Below are positions 55,382 to 63,722 of a stretch of 64,000 nt of DNA, piece by piece; position 1 is the first letter of the stretch; the number at the start of each line of letters is the position of its first letter. Origin of the DNA: Croceibacterium_B sp963783195 (GTDB lineage Bacteria > Pseudomonadota > Alphaproteobacteria > Sphingomonadales > Sphingomonadaceae). The notes under the pieces are model-generated. The model was not told the origin of the DNA. It made no database searches and worked only from the letters and a program-made list of their open reading frames with translations. Made by a program: the position numbers and the translations under genes. The stretch is taken from assembly GCA_963783195.1 (NCBI GenBank), contig CAWAMV010000004.1, positions 186,001 to 250,000 of the forward strand, written 5' to 3'.

Positions 55382-56379
55382 AGGTCGGCGATGGCCTTCC
55401 CCAGCGCCTCGGCGTGTTCGGCCCGGCTGTCCCACGAAGCGACGAACCGGGCGGCCTGAGCCCCCCAGTCGTAGAACGCGAAACCTTGCCCCCGAAGCGC
55501 CTCGCGCTCGGTCGCGGTGCAGGCGAGGAAGACTTCGTTCGCCTCGACCGGGTGGAGCAATCGCTCACCCGCCCCCGCCGCGATCGCCCGCGCAGCAAAA
55601 TTGGCGGCCTCGGCGTTGTGCAGCCATGTATCGTCGTCGAGCATCGCCATGATCTGCGCGGCAAGGAAGCGGCCCTTGCTCTGCAGGTGGCCGGCGCGCT
55701 TGCGGCGATAGCGGATCATGTCGGCGAGGCCTGGGTCGAAGAACACGATGGCCTCGGCATTCATGCCGCCGTTCTTCACGAAACCGAAGCTCAGCACGTC
55801 GACCGGTCCGGCGACTTCGGCGGCAGGACGGCCGACGCTGACGACGGCATTGGCGAAACGCGCCCCGTCCATGTGGAGCTTGAGGCCATGCTCGCCCGCC
55901 ACCATGTCGATCTTCGCCAGTTCGCCGGGTGAATAGACGCAGCCGTATTCGCTCGCCTGGGTGAGCGAGATGGCGTGCGGCTGGACCTGGTGAACATCGT
56001 GCGGGTTGCGGATGTTGCCGACCACCTCGGCAATCGCCTCGGGCGTCAGCTTGGCGTGTTCGCCGTCGGCCAGCAGGAGCTTGGCTCCGTGGAGGAAAAA
56101 GCCCGGCGCGCCGCCCTCGTCCATCTCGATATGCGCTTCGCGGTGGCACACCACGCCACCATGCGGCGGGCACAGCGCGGCGAGCGCGAGGCAGTTGGCA
56201 GCCGTGCCGGTCGCCACCCACAGGACAGCGACCTCGCGCCCGAAGACCTGCGCAAAGCGATCGTCGAGTTCGGACGAGATGCGGTCGGTGTCATACGGCG
56301 AATCGGCCTCGTCGGCAGCCTGCATGGCGGCCCAGACCCGGGGGTGGACGCTGGCTGCATTGTCGGACAGGAATTGCAT
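55378..56379 (-). CDS. Low-specificity threonine aldolase-type PLP enzyme
   Basis: The 333-residue product belongs to the beta-eliminating lyase/threonine aldolase family, which splits beta-hydroxy amino acids to glycine and an aldehyde. The PLP lysine is placed at K202 in LSFGFVKNGGMNAEA. VATGTAANCLALAAL and LHMDGARFANAVVSVG are conserved fold-type I regions. The start at 56379 reads MQFLSDNAASVHPRVW. It is cotranscribed with the EamA exporter downstream, which suggests a joint role with an amino acid, but that is inference. Confidence 0.9.
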   Translation of the reverse strand: MQFLSDNAASVHPRVWAAMQAADEADSPYDTDRISSELDDRFAQVFGREVAVLWVATGTAANCLALAALCPPHGGVVCHREAHIEMDEGGAPGFFLHGAKLLLADGEHAKLTPEAIAEVVGNIRNPHDVHQVQPHAISLTQASEYGCVYSPGELAKIDMVAGEHGLKLHMDGARFANAVVSVGRPAAEVAGPVDVLSFGFVKNGGMNAEAIVFFDPGLADMIRYRRKRAGHLQSKGRFLAAQIMAMLDDDTWLHNAEAANFAARAIAAGAGERLLHPVEANEVFLACTATEREALRGQGFAFYDWGAQAARFVASWDSRAEHAEALGKAIADL

Positions 56380-56431
56380 GGGAACGCCCTTAGCCTGCCG
56401 CCCGTTCGTGGCAAGAAGGAGACTTACCGTC

Positions 56432-56737
56432 ATGGACGAGACCATCGCCGTCACCCGCGAAAACGAGACCACCCACGGAGCCTATCGCGCCGCTGTGCCC
56501 GGCGGCGGACGCGATGCGGAGCTTACCTGGGTCGCGCGCGGCGAAGCCCGGATCGCCAATCATACCTACGTGCCGCCCGAAGCGCGCGGCAAAGGCATCG
56601 CCGGCGCCCTGGTCGAAGCTCTGATCGAAGACGCCCGCAGCGAAGGCTTCAAGATCGAGCCGGCCTGCAGCTACGTCGCCGGCGCCTTCCGCCGCCATCC
56701 TGAATGGGCCGACTTGCGAGCCGACACGCCAAGCTGA
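56432..56737 (+). CDS. Short GNAT-fold N-acetyltransferase (YjdJ type), 101 aa
   Basis: The product has the compact GNAT core HTYVPPEARGKGIAGALVEA with the acetyl-CoA loop (RGKGIAG) and the C-terminal PACSYVAGAFRRHPEW. The last motif (CxYV...HPE) is typical of the short YjdJ-type N-acetyltransferases found in many bacteria. It is divergent from the threonine aldolase gene. The substrate is not known. Confidence 0.88.
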   Translation: MDETIAVTRENETTHGAYRAAVPGGGRDAELTWVARGEARIANHTYVPPEARGKGIAGALVEALIEDARSEGFKIEPACSYVAGAFRRHPEWADLRADTPS

Positions 56738-56766
56738 CCATCGCTCGGAAGAATAAGGATTTCTTC

Positions 56767-56792
56767 GGAACAAGACCGCCCACCGCGCCGTT
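56767..56792 (+). promoter_or_regulatory. EcfG (general stress sigma) promoter
   Basis: GGAAC at 56767-56771 and CGTT at 56789-56792 are separated by exactly 17 bases, a full match to the GGAAC-N16/17-CGTT pattern recognised by EcfG in alphaproteobacteria. It lies 134 bases before the PRC-barrel gene. The long leader may hold other elements. Confidence 0.75.
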
Positions 56793-56926
56793 GGTTGAAT
56801 GAACACGCCGATGGCGCAACAGACGCTGGCTGCGCCCCCCTTGCGAGGGTCGAGCGCTCCCCAAGAATTGCCTGAAACAAGCATCCACCCGGGATCGCGT
56901 CCGTCGTCGGCCAATGCAGAAAGGCG

Positions 56927-57364
56927 ATGACCAACATGGTACAGACCCAGAACCGCAACACCTATTCCGACCAGGAACTCGACAAGCGCCGCGAGTTCGA
57001 CCGCAGCCGACCGCTCGAACGTGACGAGACCAACCGTCTCATCAGCTCCGACAAGGTCAGTGACACCACAGTCTACTCGACTGGTGGCGAAAAGCTCGGC
57101 TCGATCGAACGCCTGATGATCGGCAAGCGCTCGGGCCGCGTGGAATACGCCGTGATGAGCTTCGGCGGCTTCCTCGGCATGGCGGAGAAGTTCCATCCGC
57201 TGCCGTGGGACGCGCTCGATTACGACACCGAACGCGACGGCTACGTCGTCGACAAGACGAAGGAGCAGCTCGAGAAGGCTCCCAGCTTCGATCGTGACCG
57301 TGAGCCCGACTGGAACCGCGACTACGGTGAAAACGTCTATGCATATTATGGCGTGATCTACTGA
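56927..57364 (+). CDS. PRC-barrel domain protein, 145 aa, stress-type
   Basis: The PRC-barrel core is at about residues 40-100: ISSDKVSDTTVYSTGGEKLG, RVEYAVMSFGGFLGMAEKFH and LPWDALDYDTERDGYVVDKT. The flanks are charged and repetitive (SDQELDKRREFDRSRPLERD; FDRDREPDWNRDYGE). The domain is known from ribosome maturation factor RimM and from stress and photosynthetic proteins. A fully matching EcfG promoter lies upstream, so it probably belongs to the general stress response. An ATG at 56936 (MVQTQNRNTYS) is an alternative start. A terminator follows. Confidence 0.88.
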   Translation: MTNMVQTQNRNTYSDQELDKRREFDRSRPLERDETNRLISSDKVSDTTVYSTGGEKLGSIERLMIGKRSGRVEYAVMSFGGFLGMAEKFHPLPWDALDYDTERDGYVVDKTKEQLEKAPSFDRDREPDWNRDYGENVYAYYGVIY

Positions 57365-57416
57365 TCGCAGAAGCCATGAAGGCCCGGCCGAAAGATCGGG
57401 CGACCACAAGAACAAG

Positions 57417-57447
57417 AAAGGCCTCGGCATCGCGCCGGGGCTTTTTT
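57417..57447 (+). terminator. Rho-independent terminator after the PRC-barrel gene
   Basis: AAAGGCC-TCGGC pairs imperfectly with GCCGGGGCTTT and is followed by further T. It lies about 50 bases after the stop, in the convergent gap before the PH protein gene. Confidence 0.7.
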
Positions 57448-57460
57448 CGTTCGGGCACTC

Positions 57461-58978
57461 TCAGCGCGGCAGGGCCGAAAAATCGACTGACGCGGCAGCG
57501 TCCGCCACTTGCGCCGCGATCGCCCGCGCGTCGCCCAGCGGAACCCCGTGCATGGCCAGCTTGCCGCCCGCGACGCCGAAGTGGAGTGTCGCGTAGCCGC
57601 GGCGACGGGCAATCGGCCCCTGCGCCAGTTCGACCGACTGCACTTTCACCTCGTCGCCGATGTCGAGGCTCGGGGCGAGCCAGCCGTGACGCGTGAAGAC
57701 CTGCCCCTGGTCGAGCGCGTGTTGCGCATGGCGCCAGGCGAGAAGCTGCCGCGCCCCCGCGGCGAGCCCGATCAACGCGATCGCTGTCGCCAGCAGCGGC
57801 TGTCTCGCCAGCAGGGCGGCAAGGGCAGCGGCCGCCGGGACGGCCAGCGACAGGAGCGCCCGGTCCGCCGCGTAGGCAGGGCTTGCCCGATGCCACGGGG
57901 TTGCAGCGCCGGGCAGGCGAAAGCCGGCCTCCGCCGCCACCGCGCCGATTTCGTCCATCCGGGCGAAGGGCGCGACCGCGTGGCTCGCCGACTTGGCGTC
58001 GCTCGCCAGGCTCACGAAGGACAGGCCGTACCAGCCGAACCTGCGGCGGAGGAAACCGGTGCGGACCTGGGCCGCCTGCACGCGGTGAGCCGGCATGACG
58101 ACGTCGGTGCGGGTAAAAAGACCGCGCCGGCGGCGAAAACCCTTGGCCGTCCGCTCCAGCGTGAAGCGATATTCGCGGGCAAAGGTCCGGGCTATTCCGG
58201 TCAGCACGCCGAGAGCCGCCACGGCGAGGACGCCGAAAATCACCGCGACGACCGCCATCGCCCGGCCACCCGCGGCGAGGAAGTCGAGGTCGTGACTGTG
58301 GGCGCCGGCGAAAGACTTCCATTCCGGCCAGTCCCACCACTCGAAGGGGAACAGGAAGTCGAACTGTTGCGCAGCGCCGAGCAGCACGGCGAAAATCACC
58401 AGCGAGAACTCGAACAACCCGAAAGTGGCAACGCGCCGGTCGTCCATCGCGAAAATCACCGGAGCGGCTGGCACAGCTTCCATTTCCTCTGCGCTCTCCA
58501 CCGAAGCTGCGGGGGGAACCGAGGCCTTGCGCTCGCGCACGAGCTCGCGGAGGCGGTCGGCCTCCTGCAGCGATAGATAGGCGAGCGAAATCTCGTCCTT
58601 GCCCCCCGCACCGGTTTCGAAGCGCACCTCGGCCAGGCCGAACAGGCGCGGGAGCAGCTTCTGTTCCAGGCTGACGTCCTGAATCCGGTCGTACGGCACC
58701 GCGCGCGCATGGCGGCTGAGCAGTCCGCGCTCGACGCGGATGTTGTCACGGCCCGTCGCGTAGGTCAGCCGCCGCCAGCGGAGCCAAGCGAAACCAATGC
58801 TGAAGGAGAGCAGGACGAGCGCGGCCGGTGCGATGACGACGAGGCCCAACGACAGGGCGCCCGTGCCGATCAGGCCGGCGAGCGCGGGGAGCCCTCCCCG
58901 CAACAAGCCCATGACGGCGCTTACCACCAATCCGCGCGGGTCGGTCCGCCTGGCGGCTTCCACTTCTGACTGGCTCAT
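57461..58978 (-). CDS. Bacterial PH (bPH2) domain membrane protein, YdbT-like, 505 aa
   Basis: The product repeats the bPH2 unit three times, each preceded by two membrane helices. Marks are YATGRDNIRVERGLLSRHAR, then RFTLERTAKGFRRRRGLFTR with VMPAHRVQAAQVRTG, and ALDQGQVFTRHGWLAPSLDI. This three-copy layout is that of YdbT, which works with the smaller YdbS-type protein encoded just upstream. Their role in the envelope is not well known. It overlaps that gene by four bases (ATGA). Confidence 0.85.
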   Translation of the reverse strand: MSQSEVEAARRTDPRGLVVSAVMGLLRGGLPALAGLIGTGALSLGLVVIAPAALVLLSFSIGFAWLRWRRLTYATGRDNIRVERGLLSRHARAVPYDRIQDVSLEQKLLPRLFGLAEVRFETGAGGKDEISLAYLSLQEADRLRELVRERKASVPPAASVESAEEMEAVPAAPVIFAMDDRRVATFGLFEFSLVIFAVLLGAAQQFDFLFPFEWWDWPEWKSFAGAHSHDLDFLAAGGRAMAVVAVIFGVLAVAALGVLTGIARTFAREYRFTLERTAKGFRRRRGLFTRTDVVMPAHRVQAAQVRTGFLRRRFGWYGLSFVSLASDAKSASHAVAPFARMDEIGAVAAEAGFRLPGAATPWHRASPAYAADRALLSLAVPAAAALAALLARQPLLATAIALIGLAAGARQLLAWRHAQHALDQGQVFTRHGWLAPSLDIGDEVKVQSVELAQGPIARRRGYATLHFGVAGGKLAMHGVPLGDARAIAAQVADAAASVDFSALPR

Positions 58979-59460
58979 CGCGTCGCCGCGGCAATTTTCT
59001 CGCGGATCGTTTCGCGCATGGCGACCGCCCGCTCTTCCCCGAGGCCGGGCAGGAGGACCGAGGAATTGTGAGTCCCCGCGGTATGCAGAACGAGTGTCGA
59101 AAGGCCGTAGTACCGCTCCAGCGGGCCGCGCGAGATGTCGATATGCTGGACTCGGCCGAATGGAACGACGGTATCGCTGCGGAACAGCAGGCCCTTCACC
59201 ACGCGCAGCCGGTCGGCCGCCATGTCGTAACCCCGCGCGTGGTAACGGCGCAGCGGCATGCGTACCAGCAACCAGGCCACCGCCAGCCCGACGGGCACGA
59301 GAAACGCGCCGAGCGGCAGGATTCGTGCGATTTCGAGCACCAGCGCACCGATCGCAAAAGGCACAGTTGCGATGGCCACGTTCAGCCGCATGAGCTTGAC
59401 GTGGTTGGGGTGCAGCGCCGTCAGGTCGCCCCCGCCCTGTCTCGGGGTTTCCTCGTCCAT
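58975..59460 (-). CDS. Bacterial PH (bPH2) domain membrane protein, YdbS-like, 161 aa
   Basis: Two membrane helices (LNVAIATVPFAIGALVLEIA and LGAFLVPVGLAVAWLLV) precede one bPH2 domain: AADRLRVVKGLLFRSDTVVP, then FGRVQHIDISRGPLERYYGL and STLVLHTAGTHNSSVLLPGL. It is the usual partner of the three-domain YdbT-like protein downstream. I chose the ATG at 59460; an in-frame ATG at 59496 lies close to the hairpin below tRNA-Thr and is less likely. Confidence 0.85.
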   Translation of the reverse strand: MDEETPRQGGGDLTALHPNHVKLMRLNVAIATVPFAIGALVLEIARILPLGAFLVPVGLAVAWLLVRMPLRRYHARGYDMAADRLRVVKGLLFRSDTVVPFGRVQHIDISRGPLERYYGLSTLVLHTAGTHNSSVLLPGLGEERAVAMRETIREKIAAATR

Positions 59461-59515
59461 CGGTGTCTTATACGAATAAGACGGCGTGTGGAGCAAGCAT
59501 TACCGGGAGTTCGGA

Positions 59516-59557
59516 TCCTTTCAGACCGAATGTAGCGAAGCGATGGGTCTGAAAGGA
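59516..59557. repeat. Long perfect hairpin below tRNA-Thr
   Basis: TCCTTTCAGACC (59516-59527) and GGTCTGAAAGGA (59546-59557) form a 12-bp perfect stem around an 18-base loop. It sits four bases beyond the 3' end of the tRNA (minus-strand sense) and could be a processing or termination signal or a copy of a dispersed palindrome. There is no T run on the tRNA-distal side. Confidence 0.6.
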
Positions 59558-59560
59558 AAA

Positions 59561-59635
59561 TGGTGCTGCTGGGGAGGATTGAACTCCCGGCCTCACCCTT
59601 ACCAAGGGTGCGCTCTACCACTGAGCTACAGCAGC
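59561..59635 (-). tRNA. tRNA-Thr (anticodon GGT)
   Basis: Minus strand. GCTGCTG pairs with CAGCAGC in the acceptor, the D arm is AGCTCAGTGGTAGAGC, the anticodon stem-loop is CACCC-TTGGTAA-GGGTG (anticodon GGT), the T arm holds AGTTCAATCCT, and CCA is encoded. Length 75. Confidence 0.97.
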
Positions 59636-59709
59636 ACGGGTGTGAGGGGGCGCGCCTTAGCCTGCGGCGCGCTCTTGTCAAGCGCGGCAACGTGCGGCAC
59701 GCGCCGCTC

Positions 59710-59862
59710 ATGAGTAACGAAGACACGCTTTCGCGCGAGCAACGGTTGGCCGCCAAATTGCGCGAGAACCTGCGGCGCAGGAAAGCGCAGGCGAAGACGC
59801 TTGGTGGCGCACAAGAAAAGCAGGCGCCCGCGAGCCTTTCCAAAGGCGAATCGAATAGCTAG
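59710..59862 (+). CDS. Small basic hypothetical protein, 50 aa
   Basis: The product MSNEDTLSREQRLAAKLREN is highly charged and helical, with the basic run LRRRKAQAKT. I recall comparable 50-60 residue proteins before gpmA or close to tRNA genes in other sphingomonads. The basic nature suggests nucleic-acid or ribosome contact, but this is not shown. It is divergent from tRNA-Thr and lies 31 bases upstream of gpmA. Confidence 0.6.
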   Translation: MSNEDTLSREQRLAAKLRENLRRRKAQAKTLGGAQEKQAPASLSKGESNS

Positions 59863-59893
59863 GGCCCAGCGCTCCCGGAAGGAGCTTTTTCGC

Positions 59894-60580
59894 GTGCCGA
59901 CCCTCATCCTCGTCCGTCACGGCCAGAGCCAGTGGAACCTGGAGAATCGCTTCACCGGTTGGTGGGACGTCGACCTGACAGACAAGGGCGTCGCAGAAGC
60001 GGCTGCAGCGGGTGAATTGCTGGGGGCCAAGGGGGTGCTGCCGACAGTCGCCTTCACCTCGCTCCAGACGCGCGCAATCAAGACCTTGCACCTCGCGCTC
60101 GAAGCCTGCGGCCGGCTGTGGATCCCCGAGACCAAGGACTGGCGCCTGAACGAGCGGCACTATGGCGGGCTGACCGGGCTCAACAAGGCCGAGACCGCGC
60201 AGAAGCATGGCGACGAGCAGGTGAAGATCTGGCGCCGCAGCTTCGACACCCCGCCGCCGGAACTCGACGCAGGAAGCGCGTTCGACCTGTCGGGCGACCC
60301 GCGCTACGCGGGCATTGCGATTCCCAGCACCGAGAGCCTCAAACTGACCATCGAGCGCGTCCTGCCCTATTGGCAGAGCGACATCCTGCCGGTGCTGGCA
60401 AGTGGCGAGACGGTGATGATCTCCGCCCACGGCAACTCCCTGCGAGCACTGGTCAAACACCTGTCGGGCATCTCGGACGAGGACATCACCGGGCTCGAGA
60501 TTCCCACCGGCCAGCCGATCGTCTACGATTTCGACGCGAACATGGTGCCGGGCGAACGGCATTACCTGAAGGATCGGTAA
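59894..60580 (+). CDS. gpmA: 2,3-bisphosphoglycerate-dependent phosphoglycerate mutase
   Basis: The 228-residue product interconverts 3- and 2-phosphoglycerate in glycolysis and gluconeogenesis. The catalytic RHG is RHGQSQWN with H9, followed by GWWDVDLTDKG, and the second histidine lies in VMISAHGNSLRALVKHL. The acid/base region is WRLNERHYGGLTGLNKAE. The GTG start at 59894 has GGAAGGAG ahead of it. purE begins one base after its stop. Confidence 0.96.
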   Translation: MPTLILVRHGQSQWNLENRFTGWWDVDLTDKGVAEAAAAGELLGAKGVLPTVAFTSLQTRAIKTLHLALEACGRLWIPETKDWRLNERHYGGLTGLNKAETAQKHGDEQVKIWRRSFDTPPPELDAGSAFDLSGDPRYAGIAIPSTESLKLTIERVLPYWQSDILPVLASGETVMISAHGNSLRALVKHLSGISDEDITGLEIPTGQPIVYDFDANMVPGERHYLKDR

Positions 60581-60581
60581 G

Positions 60582-61064
60582 ATGAGCGCACCTGTCGCTA
60601 TCGTCATGGGCAGCCAGTCCGACTGGGCGACCATGAAATGCGCCGCCGAGGTGCTCGACGAACTCGGCCTTGCCTACGAGGCGCGCATCGTATCGGCGCA
60701 CCGCACGCCTGACCGGATGGTCGAATTCGGCAAGGGCGCGGCGGCCGAAGGCTTCAAGGTCATCATCGCCGGCGCGGGTGGCGCGGCGCACCTGCCCGGC
60801 ATGCTCGCCGCGCTGACCCACCTTCCGGTCTTGGGCGTCCCGGTACAGTCGAAGGCGCTCTCGGGAATGGATAGCCTGCTCTCCATCGTGCAGATGCCTG
60901 CCGGGGTTCCGACGGGCACGCTCGCGATCGGAGAGGCGGGGGCGACCAACGCCGGCCTCTTCGCCGCCTCGATCCTCGCCCTGTCCGACGGCGCACTTTC
61001 GCAGCGGCTCCAGGACTGGCGCGCGGCGCGGCGCGACGCCGTGGCCGACGCCCCGGCAGATTGA
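60582..61064 (+). CDS. purE: N5-carboxyaminoimidazole ribonucleotide mutase
   Basis: PurE converts N5-CAIR to CAIR in purine synthesis. The 160-residue product has VAIVMGSQSDWATMKCAAEV, the active-site AHRTPDRMVEF and GAGGAAHLPGMLAALTHLPV, and IGEAGATNAGLFAASILA. It overlaps purK by four bases (ATGA), as expected for a two-enzyme step. Confidence 0.97.
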   Translation: MSAPVAIVMGSQSDWATMKCAAEVLDELGLAYEARIVSAHRTPDRMVEFGKGAAAEGFKVIIAGAGGAAHLPGMLAALTHLPVLGVPVQSKALSGMDSLLSIVQMPAGVPTGTLAIGEAGATNAGLFAASILALSDGALSQRLQDWRAARRDAVADAPAD

Positions 61065-62119
61065 TGATCCAGCTGGGCGGCACCATCGGCATCCTCGGCG
61101 GCGGCCAGCTCGGGCGCATGCTGGCGATGGCCGCGGCGCAGCTCGGCTATCGCTGCCACGCCTTCGACCCGAACGAGGAAAGCGGCGCGGCCGATGTGTG
61201 CGCACAGTTCACGTGCGCTTCGTGGTCGGACCGCAATGCTCTGGCGCAGTTCGCGTCTGCCTGCGACGTGCTGACCTACGAGTTCGAGAACGTCCCCGTG
61301 GGGCCGCTCTCCGCGATCCCGACGGAGAAGCTCTTTCCCTCCGCCCGGGCGCTCGAGACGGCGCAGGACCGGCTGCACGAGAAGGCCTTCTGCGAGAGCC
61401 AGGGCGGCCGGGCGGCACCGCACACCGCGGTTGACTCGATGGACGACCTCAAGGCCGCGATCGAGCGCATCGGCACGCCCGGCATCCTCAAGACCCGGCG
61501 CGACGGGTACGACGGCAAGGGGCAGTGGCGCATCGCCTCGACCCGCGACGCCGAGGGCCTGCGCCTGCCGGGCAGCGGGCTGGTCTACGAGGGCCTCGTG
61601 CGCTTCGAGCACGAGTTCTCCGTCATCCTGGTGCGCGGGCAGGATGGCGAGGTGCGCTTCTGGGACAGCGCGGAGAACGTCCACAAGGGCGGGATACTCG
61701 CCACCTCCACCTTGCCGCCGGACCCGGTGGTGACCGAGCAGGTCCCCGCGGCGCGCGAGCTGGCGGGCAAGATCGCCGCGGCGCTCGGCTATGTCGGGGT
61801 GCTGAGCTGCGAGTTCTTCGCCACGGCAAACGGTCCCGTTTTCAACGAGATGGCCCCGCGGGTGCACAATTCGGGGCACTGGACGATCGAGGGCGCGGTG
61901 ACGAGCCAGTTCGAGAATCACGTCCGCGCGATCTGCGGATTGCCGCTCGGCGATACCGCCCTGGTCCTGCCCGGCGTGAGAATGGAGAACCTGATCGGCA
62001 GCGACGTCGAGCGAGCCCACGAAATCCTCGCAACTCCCGGAAAACACTTGCATCTTTACGGCAAGGGAGAGGCCCGCGAAGGGCGCAAGATGGGGCACGT
62101 CACCGAGGTTCGGGCGTGA
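61061..62119 (+). CDS. purK: N5-carboxyaminoimidazole ribonucleotide synthetase
   Basis: The 352-residue ATP-grasp enzyme carboxylates AIR. Landmarks are GTIGILGGGQLGRMLAMAAA at the start, LTYEFENVPV, and ILKTRRDGYDGKGQWRIAST in the ATP loop. VLSCEFFATANGPVFNEMAP and RVHNSGHWTIEGAVTSQFEN follow. It is sandwiched between purE and folA with four-base overlaps on both sides. Confidence 0.97.
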   Translation: MMIQLGGTIGILGGGQLGRMLAMAAAQLGYRCHAFDPNEESGAADVCAQFTCASWSDRNALAQFASACDVLTYEFENVPVGPLSAIPTEKLFPSARALETAQDRLHEKAFCESQGGRAAPHTAVDSMDDLKAAIERIGTPGILKTRRDGYDGKGQWRIASTRDAEGLRLPGSGLVYEGLVRFEHEFSVILVRGQDGEVRFWDSAENVHKGGILATSTLPPDPVVTEQVPAARELAGKIAAALGYVGVLSCEFFATANGPVFNEMAPRVHNSGHWTIEGAVTSQFENHVRAICGLPLGDTALVLPGVRMENLIGSDVERAHEILATPGKHLHLYGKGEAREGRKMGHVTEVRA

Positions 62120-62610
62120 GCGACGAGCCACGCGAGATCGTCTTCGTCGTGGCCCGGGCGCGGGACGGGACGATCGCCAAGGCGGGCGACGTGCCGTGGC
62201 GGATTCGCGAGGATCTTCAACGCTTTGTCGCCCACACGAGGGGGCGGCCGATGATCATGGGGCGCAAGACCTTCGACAGCCTGCCGGGCCTCCTGCCGGG
62301 CCGCCGCCACATCGTGCTGACCCGCGACCCGGCCTGGTCGGCCCCCGGCGCGGAAGTCGCGCACAGTGTAGATGAAGCGCTTGATCTGGCCGGAACAGGC
62401 GCTGTTTCAGTAATCGGCGGGGCGGACATCTTCCGCCTGTTCGAAAACCACGCCACCCGCTTCGAACTGACCGAGGTCCACGAGGACACCGGCGGCGATG
62501 TGCTGATGGACTATCCCGGCGACCACTGGGTCGAGACCGCGCGCGAGGAACGCGAGGCTGATGGGACATGGCCGGCGCACAGCTTCGTCACGCTTCACCG
62601 CCGCAAATGA
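62116..62610 (+). CDS. folA: Dihydrofolate reductase
   Basis: The 164-residue product reduces dihydrofolate with NADPH and is the trimethoprim target. The loop AKAGDVPWRIREDLQRF carries the usual tryptophan and, unlike E. coli's, Arg beyond it. MIMGRKTFDSLPGLLPGRRH holds the NADPH contact and SVIGGADIFRLF the second dinucleotide loop. The GTG start at 62116 overlaps the purK stop. ribF overlaps its stop (ATGA). Confidence 0.95.
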   Translation: MSDEPREIVFVVARARDGTIAKAGDVPWRIREDLQRFVAHTRGRPMIMGRKTFDSLPGLLPGRRHIVLTRDPAWSAPGAEVAHSVDEALDLAGTGAVSVIGGADIFRLFENHATRFELTEVHEDTGGDVLMDYPGDHWVETAREEREADGTWPAHSFVTLHRRK

Positions 62611-63551
62611 TCCGCGTCGACCACCGCGACCCGATGCCCGAGGCATTGCGCGGCGGGATCGTGGCGCTGGGCAACTTCGACGGCTTCCACCTGGGGCACC
62701 AGGCGGTGGTGCGCGAAGCGGTCGAATGGGCTCAGGCGGAAGATCGCCCGGCAATCGTCGCCACCTTCGACCCGCACCCGGTGCGCCACTTCGCGCCGCA
62801 CGTCCCGCCGTTCCGCCTGACCAGCCTCGACCAGCGGCAGGAGCTGTTCGCCGCCGCCGGGGCCGATGCGATGCTGGTGTTCCAGTTCGACGCCGCGCTG
62901 GCCGCGACCACGGCCGAGGACTTCGTGGCCAGGCTGCTCGGCCAGCACATCGGCGCGGCTGGCGTGGTGACGGGAGAGGACTTCACCTTCGGCAAGGGCC
63001 GCGGCGGCAACCTGTCGGTCCTGCGCGCGGTCGGCGCGACCTGCGGGATCGCGGCGCGCGCGGTCGGCCCGGTGATGGACGGGGGCCGTCCCGTCTCCTC
63101 CAGCCGTATCCGCGACGCGCTCAAGGCCGGCGACTGCGAGGAAGCCACGCGCCTGCTGACGCGCCCCTTCGCCATCCGCGGCCCGGTGATCCACGGCGAC
63201 AAGCGCGGTCGCGAAATCGGCTATCCCACCGCCAACTTGGAGCTCGGCAGTTACCTGCGCCCGCGCTTCGGGATCTACGCGGTCACCGGCACCCTGCCCG
63301 GCGGCGAGGTGGTGAAGGGCGCGGCCAACGTCGGCGTGCGGCCGACGTTCGATCCGCCCAGGGAGCTGCTCGAACCCTATTTCTTCGATTTCGCGGGCGA
63401 CCTCTACGGGCAGGAGATCGAGGTGGCCTTTCACCACTTCCTGCGCCCGGAGATGAAGTTCGACGGACTGGCCCCGCTGACCGCGCAGATGGCCGAGGAT
63501 TGCGACCGGGCGAAGGCGCTGCTCGCCGCTCCTTCGTCACCCCGGACCTGA
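62607..63551 (+). CDS. ribF: Bifunctional riboflavin kinase / FAD synthetase
   Basis: RibF makes FMN and FAD. The 314-residue product has the nucleotidyltransferase motifs ALGNFDGFHLGHQAVVREAV and VSSSRIRDALKAGD, and the kinase motifs KRGREIGYPTANLELGS and GAANVGVRPTFDPP. The last residues (APSSPRT) and the stop come from the left arm of a dispersed repeat. The original C-terminus was therefore probably altered by the insertion, without loss of the domains. Confidence 0.95.
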   Translation: MIRVDHRDPMPEALRGGIVALGNFDGFHLGHQAVVREAVEWAQAEDRPAIVATFDPHPVRHFAPHVPPFRLTSLDQRQELFAAAGADAMLVFQFDAALAATTAEDFVARLLGQHIGAAGVVTGEDFTFGKGRGGNLSVLRAVGATCGIAARAVGPVMDGGRPVSSSRIRDALKAGDCEEATRLLTRPFAIRGPVIHGDKRGREIGYPTANLELGSYLRPRFGIYAVTGTLPGGEVVKGAANVGVRPTFDPPRELLEPYFFDFAGDLYGQEIEVAFHHFLRPEMKFDGLAPLTAQMAEDCDRAKALLAAPSSPRT

Positions 63552-63640
63552 TCCGGGGTCCATCTGGCGGCGAGCCCCGGTGGTGGATTGGCACAAGGGG
63601 CTTGCGGCACGATGGATGCTGAAACGAGTTCAGCATGACG
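63534..63640. repeat. Dispersed palindromic repeat between ribF and ileS
   Basis: The left part is CCCCGGA-CCTGA-TCCGGGG (about 63540-63558) and the right part is ATGCTGAA-ACGAG-TTCAGCAT (63616-63636). I recognise this pairing (a CCCCGGACC...TCCGGGG arm with a GGATGCTGAAAC..GTTCAGCATGACG arm) as a repeat seen in many alphaproteobacteria. The left arm supplies the last codons and stop of ribF. Confidence 0.75.
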
Positions 63641-63722
63641 AGTCTGGTTTTGGAGCGCGGGGGCGGCAGGCCCCCCGAAGCCCTTTCCTACAGCGCCGCC
63701 ATCCGCTAGCGGCGCATCCGAG

